Below are positions 48,702 to 56,896 of a stretch of DNA of 64,000 nucleotides, piece by piece. Below the pieces are notes generated by a model. That model did no database searches. It was not told where the DNA came from and saw only the letters and a program-made list of their open reading frames with translations. Source of the stretch: Hymenobacter daecheongensis DSM 21074 (GTDB lineage: Bacteria; Bacteroidota; Bacteroidia; Cytophagales; Hymenobacteraceae); assembly GCF_900141805.1 (NCBI RefSeq), contig NZ_FQYN01000002.1, positions 589,421-653,420 of the forward strand, written 5' to 3'. The position numbers and the translations under genes were made by a program. Numbering within the stretch: position 1 is the first letter of the stretch; every line of letters begins with the position of its first letter.

Positions 48702-51170
48702 TCAGGTAAACCGCTTGCGCAGGCGGGCAAAGGTTCCGTCGGCGGGCTTGGTCTCCTCATAGTAGCCCTGGCCGTAGCCGTAGCCATACCCGTAGCCATA
48801 TCCATAGCCGTAGCCAGATACGCCGCTGGCATTGGCATCGTTGAGAATGGCGCACAGACGGGTAAAATTGTTGGCCCGCATAATCTTGTTGATATTCTTC
48901 AGGAACGTCTTTTTCGAGTAGTTAGCCCGCACAATATAAAGTGGAATGTCAGCCTTACGCATGATCAGAATGCCATCCGTAACCAAGCCCACCGGCGGGG
49001 TATCAATCAGAATGACATCGTAGTGCTGATACAGCTCTTCGAGCATCTCATCAAACTTCGGATTCAGAATCAACTCCGACGGGTTCGGGGGTGTGGGGCC
49101 AGCTGAGATAAAGTCCAGCGTGGGAATGCTGGTGTGTTGCAGGCATTCGAGCACCGTATGCTTCTCGATGAGAATGGTGCTGACTCCTTTCACGTTTTCG
49201 GTGCCGAAAGCCAGATTCACCTTCGGCTTGCGCATATCCAGGTCCAGAATCACCACCCGCTGCCCCGACAGGGCAATGATACCCCCCAGATTCACCGTCA
49301 CGAAGGTCTTGCCTTCCCCCGAAATGGTCGATGTGACCGATATAAGCCGCTTCTTCTTGGACGAGCTAATGAAGTCCAGGTTGGTCCGGATGGAGCGGAT
49401 GGACTCGGAAATAGCAGACTTGGGATTCTTGTCCACTACCAGCTTCGAGACGGACATCTTCTCCTTGTCGTAGGTCGGAATCACGCCCAGTACCGACGCG
49501 GCCGTAGACTGCTCCAGCTCGCGGACGCTGGTCACGGTATTGTGCATGAAAAAGCGCACTGCCACCAGCAATAGGCCCAAAATGATGCCAGCTGCCAGGC
49601 CAACAGCATACACCATTACCCGCACCGGCGAAATTGGAGCACCCGGCCGGCTGGCCGGCGACAGAATCTGGAAGTCGGCCGTGGTGCCGGCCTTCGCCAT
49701 GTTGAATTCCACGATCTTGTCCATCAGCATGAGGTACGTTTTCTCGTACAGTTCAAAGGGACGCTTCAGGCGGGCCAGCTCCGTTTCTTTCTGTGGCAGC
49801 GCTTGCAACTCAGAATTAAATTGAGCCTGCAGCTGGCTCATCTGCCCAAGTTGGTTTTGTAGCAGTTGCCGGTTTTGTTGCAGCTGGCGCCGGATACTAC
49901 CCTTCAAAAAGGCAATGGTCGACTGCTGCTGCTGCACGGCTTCAGTGGCGGGCGTGTAGGAGCGCAGAATACGCCGCAGATTGCGCTGCAAATCGTTCAA
50001 CTCACTGAGCTGCTGCGTCAGCGGTGAGTCGTCGAGCAGTGCAATACCCGGAATGCCTTCCTCCAGAGTTGCTTCGTCGCTGGCTATGAGGCGGTCCTGC
50101 TCTACCAGTCGAGCCACGTTGCTCAGCAGTCGAGCCTTTTCTGCCAGCTTCTGTTGTTCCTCTGCCTGTGCGGCCAGCTTCTCCGTAATGGCGGCCACGT
50201 CGGCCTTCACATCATAGGTTTTGTTGTCGCGTACAAACGACTGCAGATTTTCCTCGGCCAGTTGCAGCTGCTTGCGGTTTTCCGACAGCGTCTTTTCTAA
50301 AAACTGCAGGGTTTGTGCTGTAGCTTGTTGCTTCTGAGTCAACTTTTCCTGTAGATATACCGTGTCAATTTTGTTGACAATATCCTGTGCCTTGGCCGGG
50401 TTAAAGTCAGTGAAAGCAATTTGAATCGTATTAGCGTCAGCGTTGATGATATCGACACTCAGGTTGCTACTTAGATAAGCATTCAGAGTGCCTTCATCGT
50501 TAATTACAAAGTGATACTTTTTGTCGAGCGCTTCCGCATTCAGGAAGGAAGTACCGATAAATAGCAGTTCCATCCCGGGTAACACAATAGGTTGTCCTAG
50601 CGAGTACTCGCCACTTCGCTCCTGCCCTGCATACAAATAGCTCAGCCTAATGCGTTGGGAGCCCGTGAAGACGAGGTTGAATTTTGTGTTATATAGGCTA
50701 GCATCCTTTATTCTATACTCTACTTCGAAAGGGGAAGTACCATATAGTTCATTCTCCAACACAGTCCCTTCCACATAGTAGTTTACGTCCAAATCCAGTG
50801 AATCCTTCAGTCTACGATATATTATGTTGGACTTGATAAGCTCGACCTCACCGGAAAGCTTGTTAATACTTTGGCGCTCCTCAATACCCTTACCCATCGT
50901 ACCACTCAAACCCAGAGCGCCGGCTTCCGTCTTCTCGTCTATTTTTAGTAACGAGGTCGACTTATAAATTGGCTTGGTGTAGCGCAAAAACAGCCAAGAT
51001 GCCGTCAGACCCAGCGCAATAAGTAATACTATCCAGATCAAGCTGCGACGAGCTACCAGTAGCAGCGTAGCAATATCTAATCCGCTACCCTCTTCGCCTT
51101 CGGCCTCCGTATCGCCACCACCCGCGTTGCGAATCAGTTCTTCCAATTCAGCGTTTTCGTTTATTGCCAT
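48702..51170 (-). CDS. Polysaccharide co-polymerase with BY-kinase domain (Wzc-like)
   Basis: This 822-residue inner-membrane protein controls polymerisation and export of a surface polysaccharide. Membrane helices lie near 38-60 and 515-535. Between them is a long periplasmic coiled coil (about 250-480). The C-terminal cytoplasmic kinase has Walker A TISGEGKTF, A' VVILDLDMRKP and B VILIDTPP. The tail carries a repeated Gly-Tyr array (about eight YG units at residues 785-800) followed by YYEE, the autophosphorylation cluster. The array is encoded by hexanucleotide repeats that could vary by slippage. Its operon partners are the Wza- and CpsB-like genes. Confidence 0.94.
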   Translation of the reverse strand: MAINENAELEELIRNAGGGDTEAEGEEGSGLDIATLLLVARRSLIWIVLLIALGLTASWLFLRYTKPIYKSTSLLKIDEKTEAGALGLSGTMGKGIEERQSINKLSGEVELIKSNIIYRRLKDSLDLDVNYYVEGTVLENELYGTSPFEVEYRIKDASLYNTKFNLVFTGSQRIRLSYLYAGQERSGEYSLGQPIVLPGMELLFIGTSFLNAEALDKKYHFVINDEGTLNAYLSSNLSVDIINADANTIQIAFTDFNPAKAQDIVNKIDTVYLQEKLTQKQQATAQTLQFLEKTLSENRKQLQLAEENLQSFVRDNKTYDVKADVAAITEKLAAQAEEQQKLAEKARLLSNVARLVEQDRLIASDEATLEEGIPGIALLDDSPLTQQLSELNDLQRNLRRILRSYTPATEAVQQQQSTIAFLKGSIRRQLQQNRQLLQNQLGQMSQLQAQFNSELQALPQKETELARLKRPFELYEKTYLMLMDKIVEFNMAKAGTTADFQILSPASRPGAPISPVRVMVYAVGLAAGIILGLLLVAVRFFMHNTVTSVRELEQSTAASVLGVIPTYDKEKMSVSKLVVDKNPKSAISESIRSIRTNLDFISSSKKKRLISVTSTISGEGKTFVTVNLGGIIALSGQRVVILDLDMRKPKVNLAFGTENVKGVSTILIEKHTVLECLQHTSIPTLDFISAGPTPPNPSELILNPKFDEMLEELYQHYDVILIDTPPVGLVTDGILIMRKADIPLYIVRANYSKKTFLKNINKIMRANNFTRLCAILNDANASGVSGYGYGYGYGYGYGYGQGYYEETKPADGTFARLRKRFT

Positions 51171-51244
51171 GCGGTTGTTAGCCTGTTAGTTACGGAGTTT
51201 AGATTGTATAGCTATCAACTCCTGAGCCTAATCTTAAGCAAATA

Positions 51245-52183
51245 TTAAAGGTTCTTCAACAGATAAACTGTTGTCACTAAGCCTGCCAGTCCACCAATCA
51301 GGCCAAAAACTGCTCCCGCATCCGTTAGAGCTTGGAAGAAGGGCCGGTTTATAGGCTCGACATACACAATATCATTTGGCTCGATCTGCAGATTGGCCCG
51401 GCGCATTCCCTCAATAGTGGAAAGATCAATCACCTGAACCTGTGGATTCTTTAGGTCCCCCCGAATCAGGCGAATGTTATACGCACGTCCACCGGAGACG
51501 GTGCTTCCGCCAACGCCACTACCCCCACCACTCAGCCCGCCCACTGAGGCCAGCACTTCCAACAGATTCATATTGTCGTTCATCAACGGAACAATGCGTC
51601 CGCCTGGCGCACCCAACACGAAAACCCGGTTGTTGGTGATACGGGTCGACACGAATACGTCTTTATAGAATTGACTGTAGCGAATCTGTAGCACGCTATC
51701 GGCCTGAAGCAACGACAGGCCAGATACGCTTACCATATCTACCATCGGTAACTTCACACGGCCGTTGCTCTGCACTAGAAATTCATTGGCCCCCATACCC
51801 TGCTGGCTGCCTTGCTGACCGCCCTGCTGTCCACCTTGGCCACCCTGAGATGACTGGCTTACCCGGCTTGCGCCTCCTCCCCCACCGGCGGCACTCCCGC
51901 CCGGAGCGCCAAACCGCAATTCCCCATTCGGGTCCAGAATCCGCTCCCCTTTGTTGGTGTATACCTGCACCTGCAGGAAATCATTGGGCTGGATGAGGTA
52001 GTTGCGGGCGGTGCGGTTCACGGCGGCGCGCAGCTTCATGGTATCCACGCCCTGTCCGGTAGGCGTTTGAAACATGAGGCTCTGGCGGTAGTAGCGCGAA
52101 GAGGCGCAGGAGGAAAAGAGCACCGCGAACGGCACGCACAGCAGCCAAAGGCGCAAAAGGCGAAGAAAAGCAGGTTGTAGCAT
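51245..52183 (-). CDS. Polysaccharide export lipoprotein (Wza-like)
   Basis: The start at 52183 gives a lipoprotein signal ending in SSCASS (Cys at about residue 26). The 312-residue protein has a polysaccharide-export domain (LIQPNDFLQVQVYTNKGERI; VKLPMVDMVSVSGLSLLQAD), an SLBB-like segment (RVFVLGAPGGRIVPL) and a C-terminal hydrophobic helix (AGAVFGLIGGLAGLVTTVYL). A Gly/Gln/Ser-rich insert of about 35 residues (GGQGGQQGGQQGSQQG) sits inside the export domain, and a second Gly/Ser run lies near 220. It should form the outer-membrane channel. It heads the Wza-Wzc-CpsB set; the glycosyltransferases are not in this window. Confidence 0.92.
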   Translation of the reverse strand: MLQPAFLRLLRLWLLCVPFAVLFSSCASSRYYRQSLMFQTPTGQGVDTMKLRAAVNRTARNYLIQPNDFLQVQVYTNKGERILDPNGELRFGAPGGSAAGGGGGASRVSQSSQGGQGGQQGGQQGSQQGMGANEFLVQSNGRVKLPMVDMVSVSGLSLLQADSVLQIRYSQFYKDVFVSTRITNNRVFVLGAPGGRIVPLMNDNMNLLEVLASVGGLSGGGSGVGGSTVSGGRAYNIRLIRGDLKNPQVQVIDLSTIEGMRRANLQIEPNDIVYVEPINRPFFQALTDAGAVFGLIGGLAGLVTTVYLLKNL

Positions 52184-52265
52184 GCAGGCTGGAAAAGCCA
52201 CGTTCAAATTCGGAAGCTATAGGAAAAGCCGGTATGAAACCGGCCATTTCCCTCTAAAAAACCTT

Positions 52266-52273
52266 CAAAGTAA
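52266..52273 (-). promoter_or_regulatory. Possible -7 box of the polysaccharide export operon
   Basis: TTACTTTG on the minus strand, one mismatch from TAnnTTTG, about 83 bases before the Wza-like start. Confidence 0.35.
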
Positions 52274-52347
52274 CCGAATTAGCACGCCCTTTCAAAATTG
52301 GGGCCACGTTGGGCGGGCCAGCGCTGGCTTCTGTGGTGGCAAAGCCG

Positions 52348-52355
52348 TACTTTCG
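52348..52355 (+). promoter_or_regulatory. Possible -7 box of the acyl-CoA dehydrogenase gene
   Basis: TACTTTCG, one mismatch from TAnnTTTG, 77 bases before the ATG at 52432. Confidence 0.4.
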
Positions 52356-52431
52356 CAGACCCAAATCCGGCCCCGGCCGCTCTTCACGTCTGCTCAATCT
52401 TTCCTCCCACCCTCCCCTCATAGTATCCCCC

Positions 52432-53571
52432 ATGGAATTAGTAGCCACCGAGAATCAAACCATGATTGCCCAGATGGTGCGCGACTTCGGCGCCGTCCAC
52501 ATCAAGCCCGATATGATGAAGTGGGATGAAAGCCAGGAGTTTCCCATTCATGTTTTCAAGAAGCTGGGCGAGCTGGGCCTGATGGGCGTGTTAGTACCGC
52601 AGGAGTACGGCGGCGCGGGCTTTGGCTACGTGGAATACGTGACGGCCATTGCCGAGCTTTCCAAGATTGATGGCAGCATTGGCCTGAGCATGGCCGCACA
52701 TAACTCTCTGTGTACCGGTCACATCCTGCAGTTCGGCTCAGAGGAGCAGAAGCGCAAGTGGCTGCCCAAGCTGGCTTCGGCCGAGTGGATCGGGGCCTGG
52801 GGCCTCACGGAGCCCAACACCGGCTCCGATGCCGGCAACATGCGCACCGTGGCCGTAGAGGACGGCGACCATTACGTGCTGAACGGGGCCAAAAACTTCA
52901 TTACCCACGGTAAGAGCAGCAACATCGCCGTGGTTATTGCCCGCACCGGTGAAGTCGGCGACTCGCATGGCATGACAGCTTTCGTGATTGAAAAACCCAC
53001 GGAAGGCTTTGCCGCCGGCCGCAAGGAAGACAAGCTCGGGATGCGCGCTTCCGAAACCACGGAGTTGATTTTCACGGACTGCCGCGTGCCGAAAGAAAAT
53101 ATTCTGGGCAAAGTTGGCGACGGCTTCATTCAGTCGATGAAGGTGCTCGATGGTGGCCGCATTTCCATTGCGGCACTGTCGTTGGGCATCGCGCAGGGCG
53201 CATTTGAGGCGGCTTTGGCTTATTCGCAGGAGCGCCACCAGTTCAACAAGCCGATTTCGAGCTTCCAGGGCATCAGCTTCAAGCTGGCCGACATGGCTAC
53301 CGAGATTGAGGCCGCTTCGCTGCTCACCTACCGCGCCGCCGACATGAAGGACCGCGGCCTGAACGTGAACCAGGAATCGGCGATGGCTAAGCTGTATGCC
53401 TCGGAAGTGAGCGTGCGCTGCGCCAACGAGGGCGTGCAGATCTTCGGCGGCTACGGCTACACGAAAGATTATCCGGCCGAGAAATACTACCGCGACGCCA
53501 AGCTGTGCACTATTGGCGAAGGAACTTCGGAAATTCAGAAGCTCGTTATTGCCCGCACGCTGCTGAAATAG
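52432..53571 (+). CDS. Acyl-CoA dehydrogenase
   Basis: A flavoenzyme that makes trans-2-enoyl-CoA from acyl-CoA in fatty acid or branched-chain amino acid breakdown. The 379-residue protein has the FAD and substrate signatures [18 protein letters not shown] and [34 protein letters not shown] with the catalytic Glu of the short/branched-chain class, and [21 protein letters not shown] start at 52432 ([11 protein letters not shown]); a longer frame runs through promoter sequence. Chain-length preference cannot be told. It is not in a recognisable beta-oxidation operon. Confidence 0.94.
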   Translation: MELVATENQTMIAQMVRDFGAVHIKPDMMKWDESQEFPIHVFKKLGELGLMGVLVPQEYGGAGFGYVEYVTAIAELSKIDGSIGLSMAAHNSLCTGHILQFGSEEQKRKWLPKLASAEWIGAWGLTEPNTGSDAGNMRTVAVEDGDHYVLNGAKNFITHGKSSNIAVVIARTGEVGDSHGMTAFVIEKPTEGFAAGRKEDKLGMRASETTELIFTDCRVPKENILGKVGDGFIQSMKVLDGGRISIAALSLGIAQGAFEAALAYSQERHQFNKPISSFQGISFKLADMATEIEAASLLTYRAADMKDRGLNVNQESAMAKLYASEVSVRCANEGVQIFGGYGYTKDYPAEKYYRDAKLCTIGEGTSEIQKLVIARTLLK

Positions 53572-53574
53572 AAT

Positions 53575-53701
53575 CGCCGATTCCGCTGATTTTTCGCCGA
53601 TTCCGCTGATTTAAATGCTCTTAATGCCGGTAGCGAGCCGGCAGGCCCGACAAAAATCTGCGTAATCCGTTTTTAATCTGTGTAATCAGTGATTACCTTT
53701 G
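53575..53701. repeat. Tandem and inverted GATT-type repeats ahead of rpsU
   Basis: The 18-mer CGCCGATTCCGCTGATTT occurs twice, 20 bases apart (53575 and 53595). The segment 53652-53692 (AATCTGCGTAATCCG, AATCTGTGTAATCAG) is its diverged inverse, with GCCGG-TAGCGA-GCCGGC between them. The right part ends at the -7 box TACCTTTG of rpsU (53694-53701), so the repeat forms the promoter's upstream region. Confidence 0.8.
53694..53701 (+). promoter_or_regulatory. -7 box of the rpsU operon
   Basis: TACCTTTG, a full TAnnTTTG match, 39 bases before the rpsU ATG. Confidence 0.65.
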
Positions 53702-53739
53702 CAACCCCTAGAAGAAGACTTTTCAATTTCACTGAGCAT

Positions 53740-53934
53740 ATGATCATCGTCCAGATTAAGGATAACGAGTCCGTTGACCGTGCCCTGAAGCGTTTCAAGA
53801 AGAAATTTGAGCGCACCGGCGTTCTGAAAGAGCTGCGTCGTCGCACCTTCTTCCAGAAGCCTTCCATCACCAAGCGTAAGCAGAAGATCAAAGCTGTTTA
53901 TAAGCAGACGATGTACGCTACGGAGAACTACTAA
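53740..53934 (+). CDS. rpsU: 30S ribosomal protein S21
   Basis: The 64-residue bS21 ([29 protein letters not shown]-type region [12 protein letters not shown], tail TMYATENY) is basic and of normal length. In Bacteroidota bS21 lies near the anti-Shine-Dalgarno end of 16S rRNA and helps to hide it. The leader here has no clear Shine-Dalgarno sequence near the ATG. An earlier in-frame ATG at 53689 falls in the promoter. It is followed by a strong terminator, then xerC and hpf, a gene order known in related genomes. Confidence 0.95.
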   Translation: MIIVQIKDNESVDRALKRFKKKFERTGVLKELRRRTFFQKPSITKRKQKIKAVYKQTMYATENY

Positions 53935-53959
53935 CCCGTAGTTCCCAGCGAAGATTGCC

Positions 53960-54001
53960 AACCGGCTGAATTGCTTTTTTAAGCGAATCAGCCGGTTTTT
54001 T
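53960..54001 (+). terminator. Terminator of rpsU
   Basis: AACCGGCTGA pairs with TCAGCCGGTT, and an inner GCTT/AAGC pair extends the stem; TTTT follows. It separates rpsU from xerC. Confidence 0.92.
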
Positions 54002-54070
54002 CGCGTATTTATATTTCGATTAATTTCCATACATTGGCTATCCGGCCCCAGTTGCCGGCACCCCCGGCGT

Positions 54071-54958
54071 ATGGAATTGTTTTTTGACTATCTGCGGTTT
54101 GAGCGGCGCTACAGCCCGCATACCGTGCTTTCGTACCAGACCGATTTAAGGCAGTTTTCCGACTACCTCAAAACTGCTTACGAGCTGGACAATCCCGCGC
54201 AGGCCGACCATACGCTGATTCGCTCGTGGGTGGTGGCGCTGATGCAGCAGCAGATGGACCCGCGCACGGTGAACCGCAAGATTGCCTGCCTGCGCTCCTA
54301 CTTCAAGTTTTTACTGCGCACCAACGTCATCGGCCGCAACCCGATGCTGCGCATCACCTCGCCGAAGGTGGCCAAGAAGCTGCCCGACTTCGTGCCCGAG
54401 GAGTCGCTCAACGGCCTGCTCAACTCCTTCGAGTTCCCCGACACGCTGGCCGGCCGGCGCGACCAGCTGATTCTGGAGTTGCTCTACGGCACCGGCATCC
54501 GCTTGTCGGAGCTGATTGGCATTCGCCACGACGACCTGAGCCTGAGCGCGCGCACGGTGCGCGTGACCGGCAAAGGCAACAAGCAGCGCCTGGTGCCGCT
54601 GAACCCCTCACTGCTTGTAGTGCTGGAACACTATATAGCGCGCAAGCAGGCAGAATTCGGCAGCGCCGACAACGCCTGCGCAACGCTGCTCGTTACAGAT
54701 AAGCTCGAACCGCTCTACGAAAAGTTCGTGTATCGCACCGTGAAGCACTATCTGGGGCAGATAACGACGGCTACGTCGCAGCAGCACCCGCACGTATTGC
54801 GCCACTCCTTCGCGACGCACCTGCTCAATAAGGGCGCGGATCTGAACGCCATCAAGGAGCTGCTGGGGCACGCCAATCTGGCCGCCACGCAGGTGTACAC
54901 CCACTTGTCTATCGACAAGCTGAAAGCCGTATTTGAAAAGGCCCATCCGAAGGCCTGA
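54071..54958 (+). CDS. Tyrosine recombinase XerC/XerD-type
   Basis: The 295-residue recombinase has the N-terminal SAM-like core-binding domain (1-90) and the catalytic domain with all active-site residues: Arg144 (TGIRLSE), Lys168 (TGKGNKQR), His241 and Arg244 (HPHVLRHSFATH), His267 (LGHANLAATQVYTHL) and Tyr276. Xer recombinases resolve chromosome dimers at dif. The length and lack of extra domains, and its place between rpsU and hpf, argue for a housekeeping Xer protein and not a mobile-element integrase. No dif-like site was recognised nearby. Confidence 0.93.
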   Translation: MELFFDYLRFERRYSPHTVLSYQTDLRQFSDYLKTAYELDNPAQADHTLIRSWVVALMQQQMDPRTVNRKIACLRSYFKFLLRTNVIGRNPMLRITSPKVAKKLPDFVPEESLNGLLNSFEFPDTLAGRRDQLILELLYGTGIRLSELIGIRHDDLSLSARTVRVTGKGNKQRLVPLNPSLLVVLEHYIARKQAEFGSADNACATLLVTDKLEPLYEKFVYRTVKHYLGQITTATSQQHPHVLRHSFATHLLNKGADLNAIKELLGHANLAATQVYTHLSIDKLKAVFEKAHPKA

Positions 54959-55006
54959 TTCGTTGTAGTGTTTTCCTTTTTCTTTTACCCCAAACCCCTC
55001 CGACCG

Positions 55007-55306
55007 ATGAAAGTACAGACGCATTCGGTACACTTTGACGCCGACCAAAAACTACTTGACTTCATCCAGAAGCGCCTCGATAAGCTCGAAACATTTTACG
55101 ACCGGGTAATCAACGGGGAAGTGATTCTGAAGCTGAACAACAAGGACGGAATCGAGAATAAGACGGTCGAAATCAAGCTCTTCATTCCCGGTACCACGCT
55201 GTTTAGCCAGGAAGATGCGGCTTCGTTTGAAGCCGCCACCGATGCCGCCACGGAGAACCTGCGCCGCCAGATTACGAAGCACAAAGAAAAAGCGCTGAGC
55301 CATTGA
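55007..55306 (+). CDS. hpf: Ribosome hibernation-promoting factor (short HPF/RaiA-type)
   Basis: The 99-residue protein (MKVQTHSVHFDADQKLLDFI; DKLETFYDRVINGEVILKLN; KTVEIKLFIPGTTLFSQEDA; AATENLRRQITKHKEK) has the beta-alpha-beta-beta-beta-alpha fold of the YfiA/HPF family. Short forms bind the 30S decoding site in stationary phase and inactivate or dimerise ribosomes. It is 48 bases after xerC and ends in a bidirectional terminator shared with metK. An ATG 39 bases upstream adds only hydrophobic residues and is rejected. Confidence 0.92.
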   Translation: MKVQTHSVHFDADQKLLDFIQKRLDKLETFYDRVINGEVILKLNNKDGIENKTVEIKLFIPGTTLFSQEDAASFEAATDAATENLRRQITKHKEKALSH

Positions 55307-55327
55307 GTCTCTAGCTAGGATATCATA

Positions 55328-55363
55328 GAAAAAGCGCCCTTCCACCACGGAAGAGCGCTTTTT
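55328..55363. terminator. Bidirectional terminator, hpf/metK
   Basis: GAAAAAGCGC-CCTTCC pairs with GGAAG-AGCGCTTTTTC around ACCAC, with A and T runs on the two sides. Confidence 0.9.
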
Positions 55364-55384
55364 CATTTTATAAGCAGACCGGTT

Positions 55385-56647
55385 TTACAGTCCGAACTCG
55401 GCTTTGATGCGGTTTACGTAGTCGAGCTTTTCCCAGGTGAAGGTTTCGAACGTGCGGGTTTCGCCGTTGCCCATCGTTACCTGCTTGGTGCCCGGCTGCC
55501 GGCCCATGTGCCCGTAAGCGGCCGATTCGGCGAAAATAGGATTGCGCAGGCCGAAGCGCTGCACAATGGCGTAGGGGCGCATATCGAACAGCTTATTCAC
55601 TTTCTCGGCAATTTCGCCGTCGGTGAGCAGCTGGCCGTTTGGGCCTTTGGCTTTGGTGGTGCCGTAGGTGGTCACGTAGAGGCCCACGGGCTGGGCCACG
55701 CCGATGGCGTAGGCCACCTGCACCAGCACCTGATCGGCTACGCCGGCGGCTACCAGGTTTTTGGCAATGTGGCGGGTGGCATAAGCCGCCGAGCGGTCAA
55801 CCTTCGATGAATCCTTGCCGGAGAAGGCGCCGCCGCCGTGGGCACCCTTGCCGCCGTAGGTATCCACAATGATTTTGCGGCCGGTGAGGCCGGAGTCGCC
55901 GTGGGGGCCGCCGATAACGAACTTGCCGGTGGGATTGATGTGGTAAACGATCTGGTCGGTGAAGAGCTTCTGCGTTTCCGCATCGAGGCCGGCTTTCACG
56001 CGGGGCACCAGAATGTGGCGGATGTCGTCGGAAATGCGGGCCAGCATTTTCTCCTCCGACTCGTCGAACTCGTCGTGCTGGGTGCTGACCACGATGGTAT
56101 CAATGCCTTCGGGCGTGTTGTCGTCGGCGTAGCGGATGGTTACCTGGCTTTTGGCATCGGGGCGCAGGTAGGTCATTTCGTGGCCGGCCTTGCGGATTTT
56201 GGCCAGCTCTTCCAGCAGGCGGTGCGAGAGGTCGAGGGCCAGGGGCATGTAGTTGGCGGTTTCGCGGGTGGCGTAGCCGAACATCATGCCTTGGTCGCCG
56301 GCACCCTGCTCTTCGTCGCTGGCCCGCTCCACGCCCTGGTTGATGTCGGGCGACTGCTCGTGCAGGCGGTTCATCACCTCGCAGGTGTCGGCGTTGAACA
56401 GGTATTCGGGCCTGTTGTAGCCAATCTGGCTGATAACGCGGCGGATAATGGGCTCGGCGTCAACGTGGGCCTTCGATTTGATTTCGCCGGCAACCAGCGC
56501 AAAATCGGTGGTAACGAGGGTTTCGCAGGCTACCTTCGAGGCGGGGTCCTGCCGCAGATATTCGTCGAGGATGGCATCGGAAATCTGGTCGGCTACTTTA
56601 TCGGGGTGGCCTTCCGAAACGGATTCTGAGGTGAACAGGTAGGGCAT
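55385..56647 (-). CDS. metK: S-adenosylmethionine synthase
   Basis: MetK makes SAM from methionine and ATP. I start at 56647 ([20 protein letters not shown]); an open 25-residue upstream extension is within the leader, beyond the promoter. The 420 residues include the ATP motif [27 protein letters not shown] (methionine loop), [20 protein letters not shown] and [19 protein letters not shown]. The leader can fold into GCCCTG-CAGGGC with an inner TCCG/CGGA hairpin, but I recognise no SAM riboswitch class. It shares a bidirectional terminator with hpf. Confidence 0.97.
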   Translation of the reverse strand: MPYLFTSESVSEGHPDKVADQISDAILDEYLRQDPASKVACETLVTTDFALVAGEIKSKAHVDAEPIIRRVISQIGYNRPEYLFNADTCEVMNRLHEQSPDINQGVERASDEEQGAGDQGMMFGYATRETANYMPLALDLSHRLLEELAKIRKAGHEMTYLRPDAKSQVTIRYADDNTPEGIDTIVVSTQHDEFDESEEKMLARISDDIRHILVPRVKAGLDAETQKLFTDQIVYHINPTGKFVIGGPHGDSGLTGRKIIVDTYGGKGAHGGGAFSGKDSSKVDRSAAYATRHIAKNLVAAGVADQVLVQVAYAIGVAQPVGLYVTTYGTTKAKGPNGQLLTDGEIAEKVNKLFDMRPYAIVQRFGLRNPIFAESAAYGHMGRQPGTKQVTMGNGETRTFETFTWEKLDYVNRIKAEFGL

Positions 56648-56719
56648 CAGCAGAAAAAATGGGGTTGGCAAGAGGCCGGCAGCCCCTGCCCTGTCCGGAC
56701 AACCGTCGGAGCAGGGCCG

Positions 56720-56727
56720 CAAAGCTA
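56720..56727 (-). promoter_or_regulatory. -7 box of metK
   Basis: TAGCTTTG on the minus strand, a full TAnnTTTG match, about 73 bases before the ATG, leaving a leader with a stable hairpin. Confidence 0.65.
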
Positions 56728-56896
56728 ACTGAAAAAGGTGAAGGAAGTTGTTGCGGGGCGGCCTTCGGGGCGGGGCAGCGGTGTGGCACGGGGCAGCTGT
56801 CTACATAGCCAATTTGTGGAGGAGGGAGAATTTGACGATTGCGCATAAGCGGCAAGCCGACCAGCGTTATGCGGTTAAAATCTCCATCGGTGCTCC

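Noticed and set aside
48760..48825. CRISPR-like short regular repeats
   Set aside because: They are hexanucleotide codons of the Gly-Tyr tail of a kinase. No CRISPR array or cas gene occurs in the window.
54071..54958. Integrase marking a mobile element
   Set aside because: The protein is a plain Xer-type recombinase between rpsU and hpf; there are no attachment-site repeats, phage or plasmid genes nearby.
56648..56727. SAM riboswitch before metK (and an SAH switch before ahcY)
   Set aside because: The metK leader has a stable hairpin but none of the conserved cores of the SAM classes I can recall; the ahcY leader is too short.
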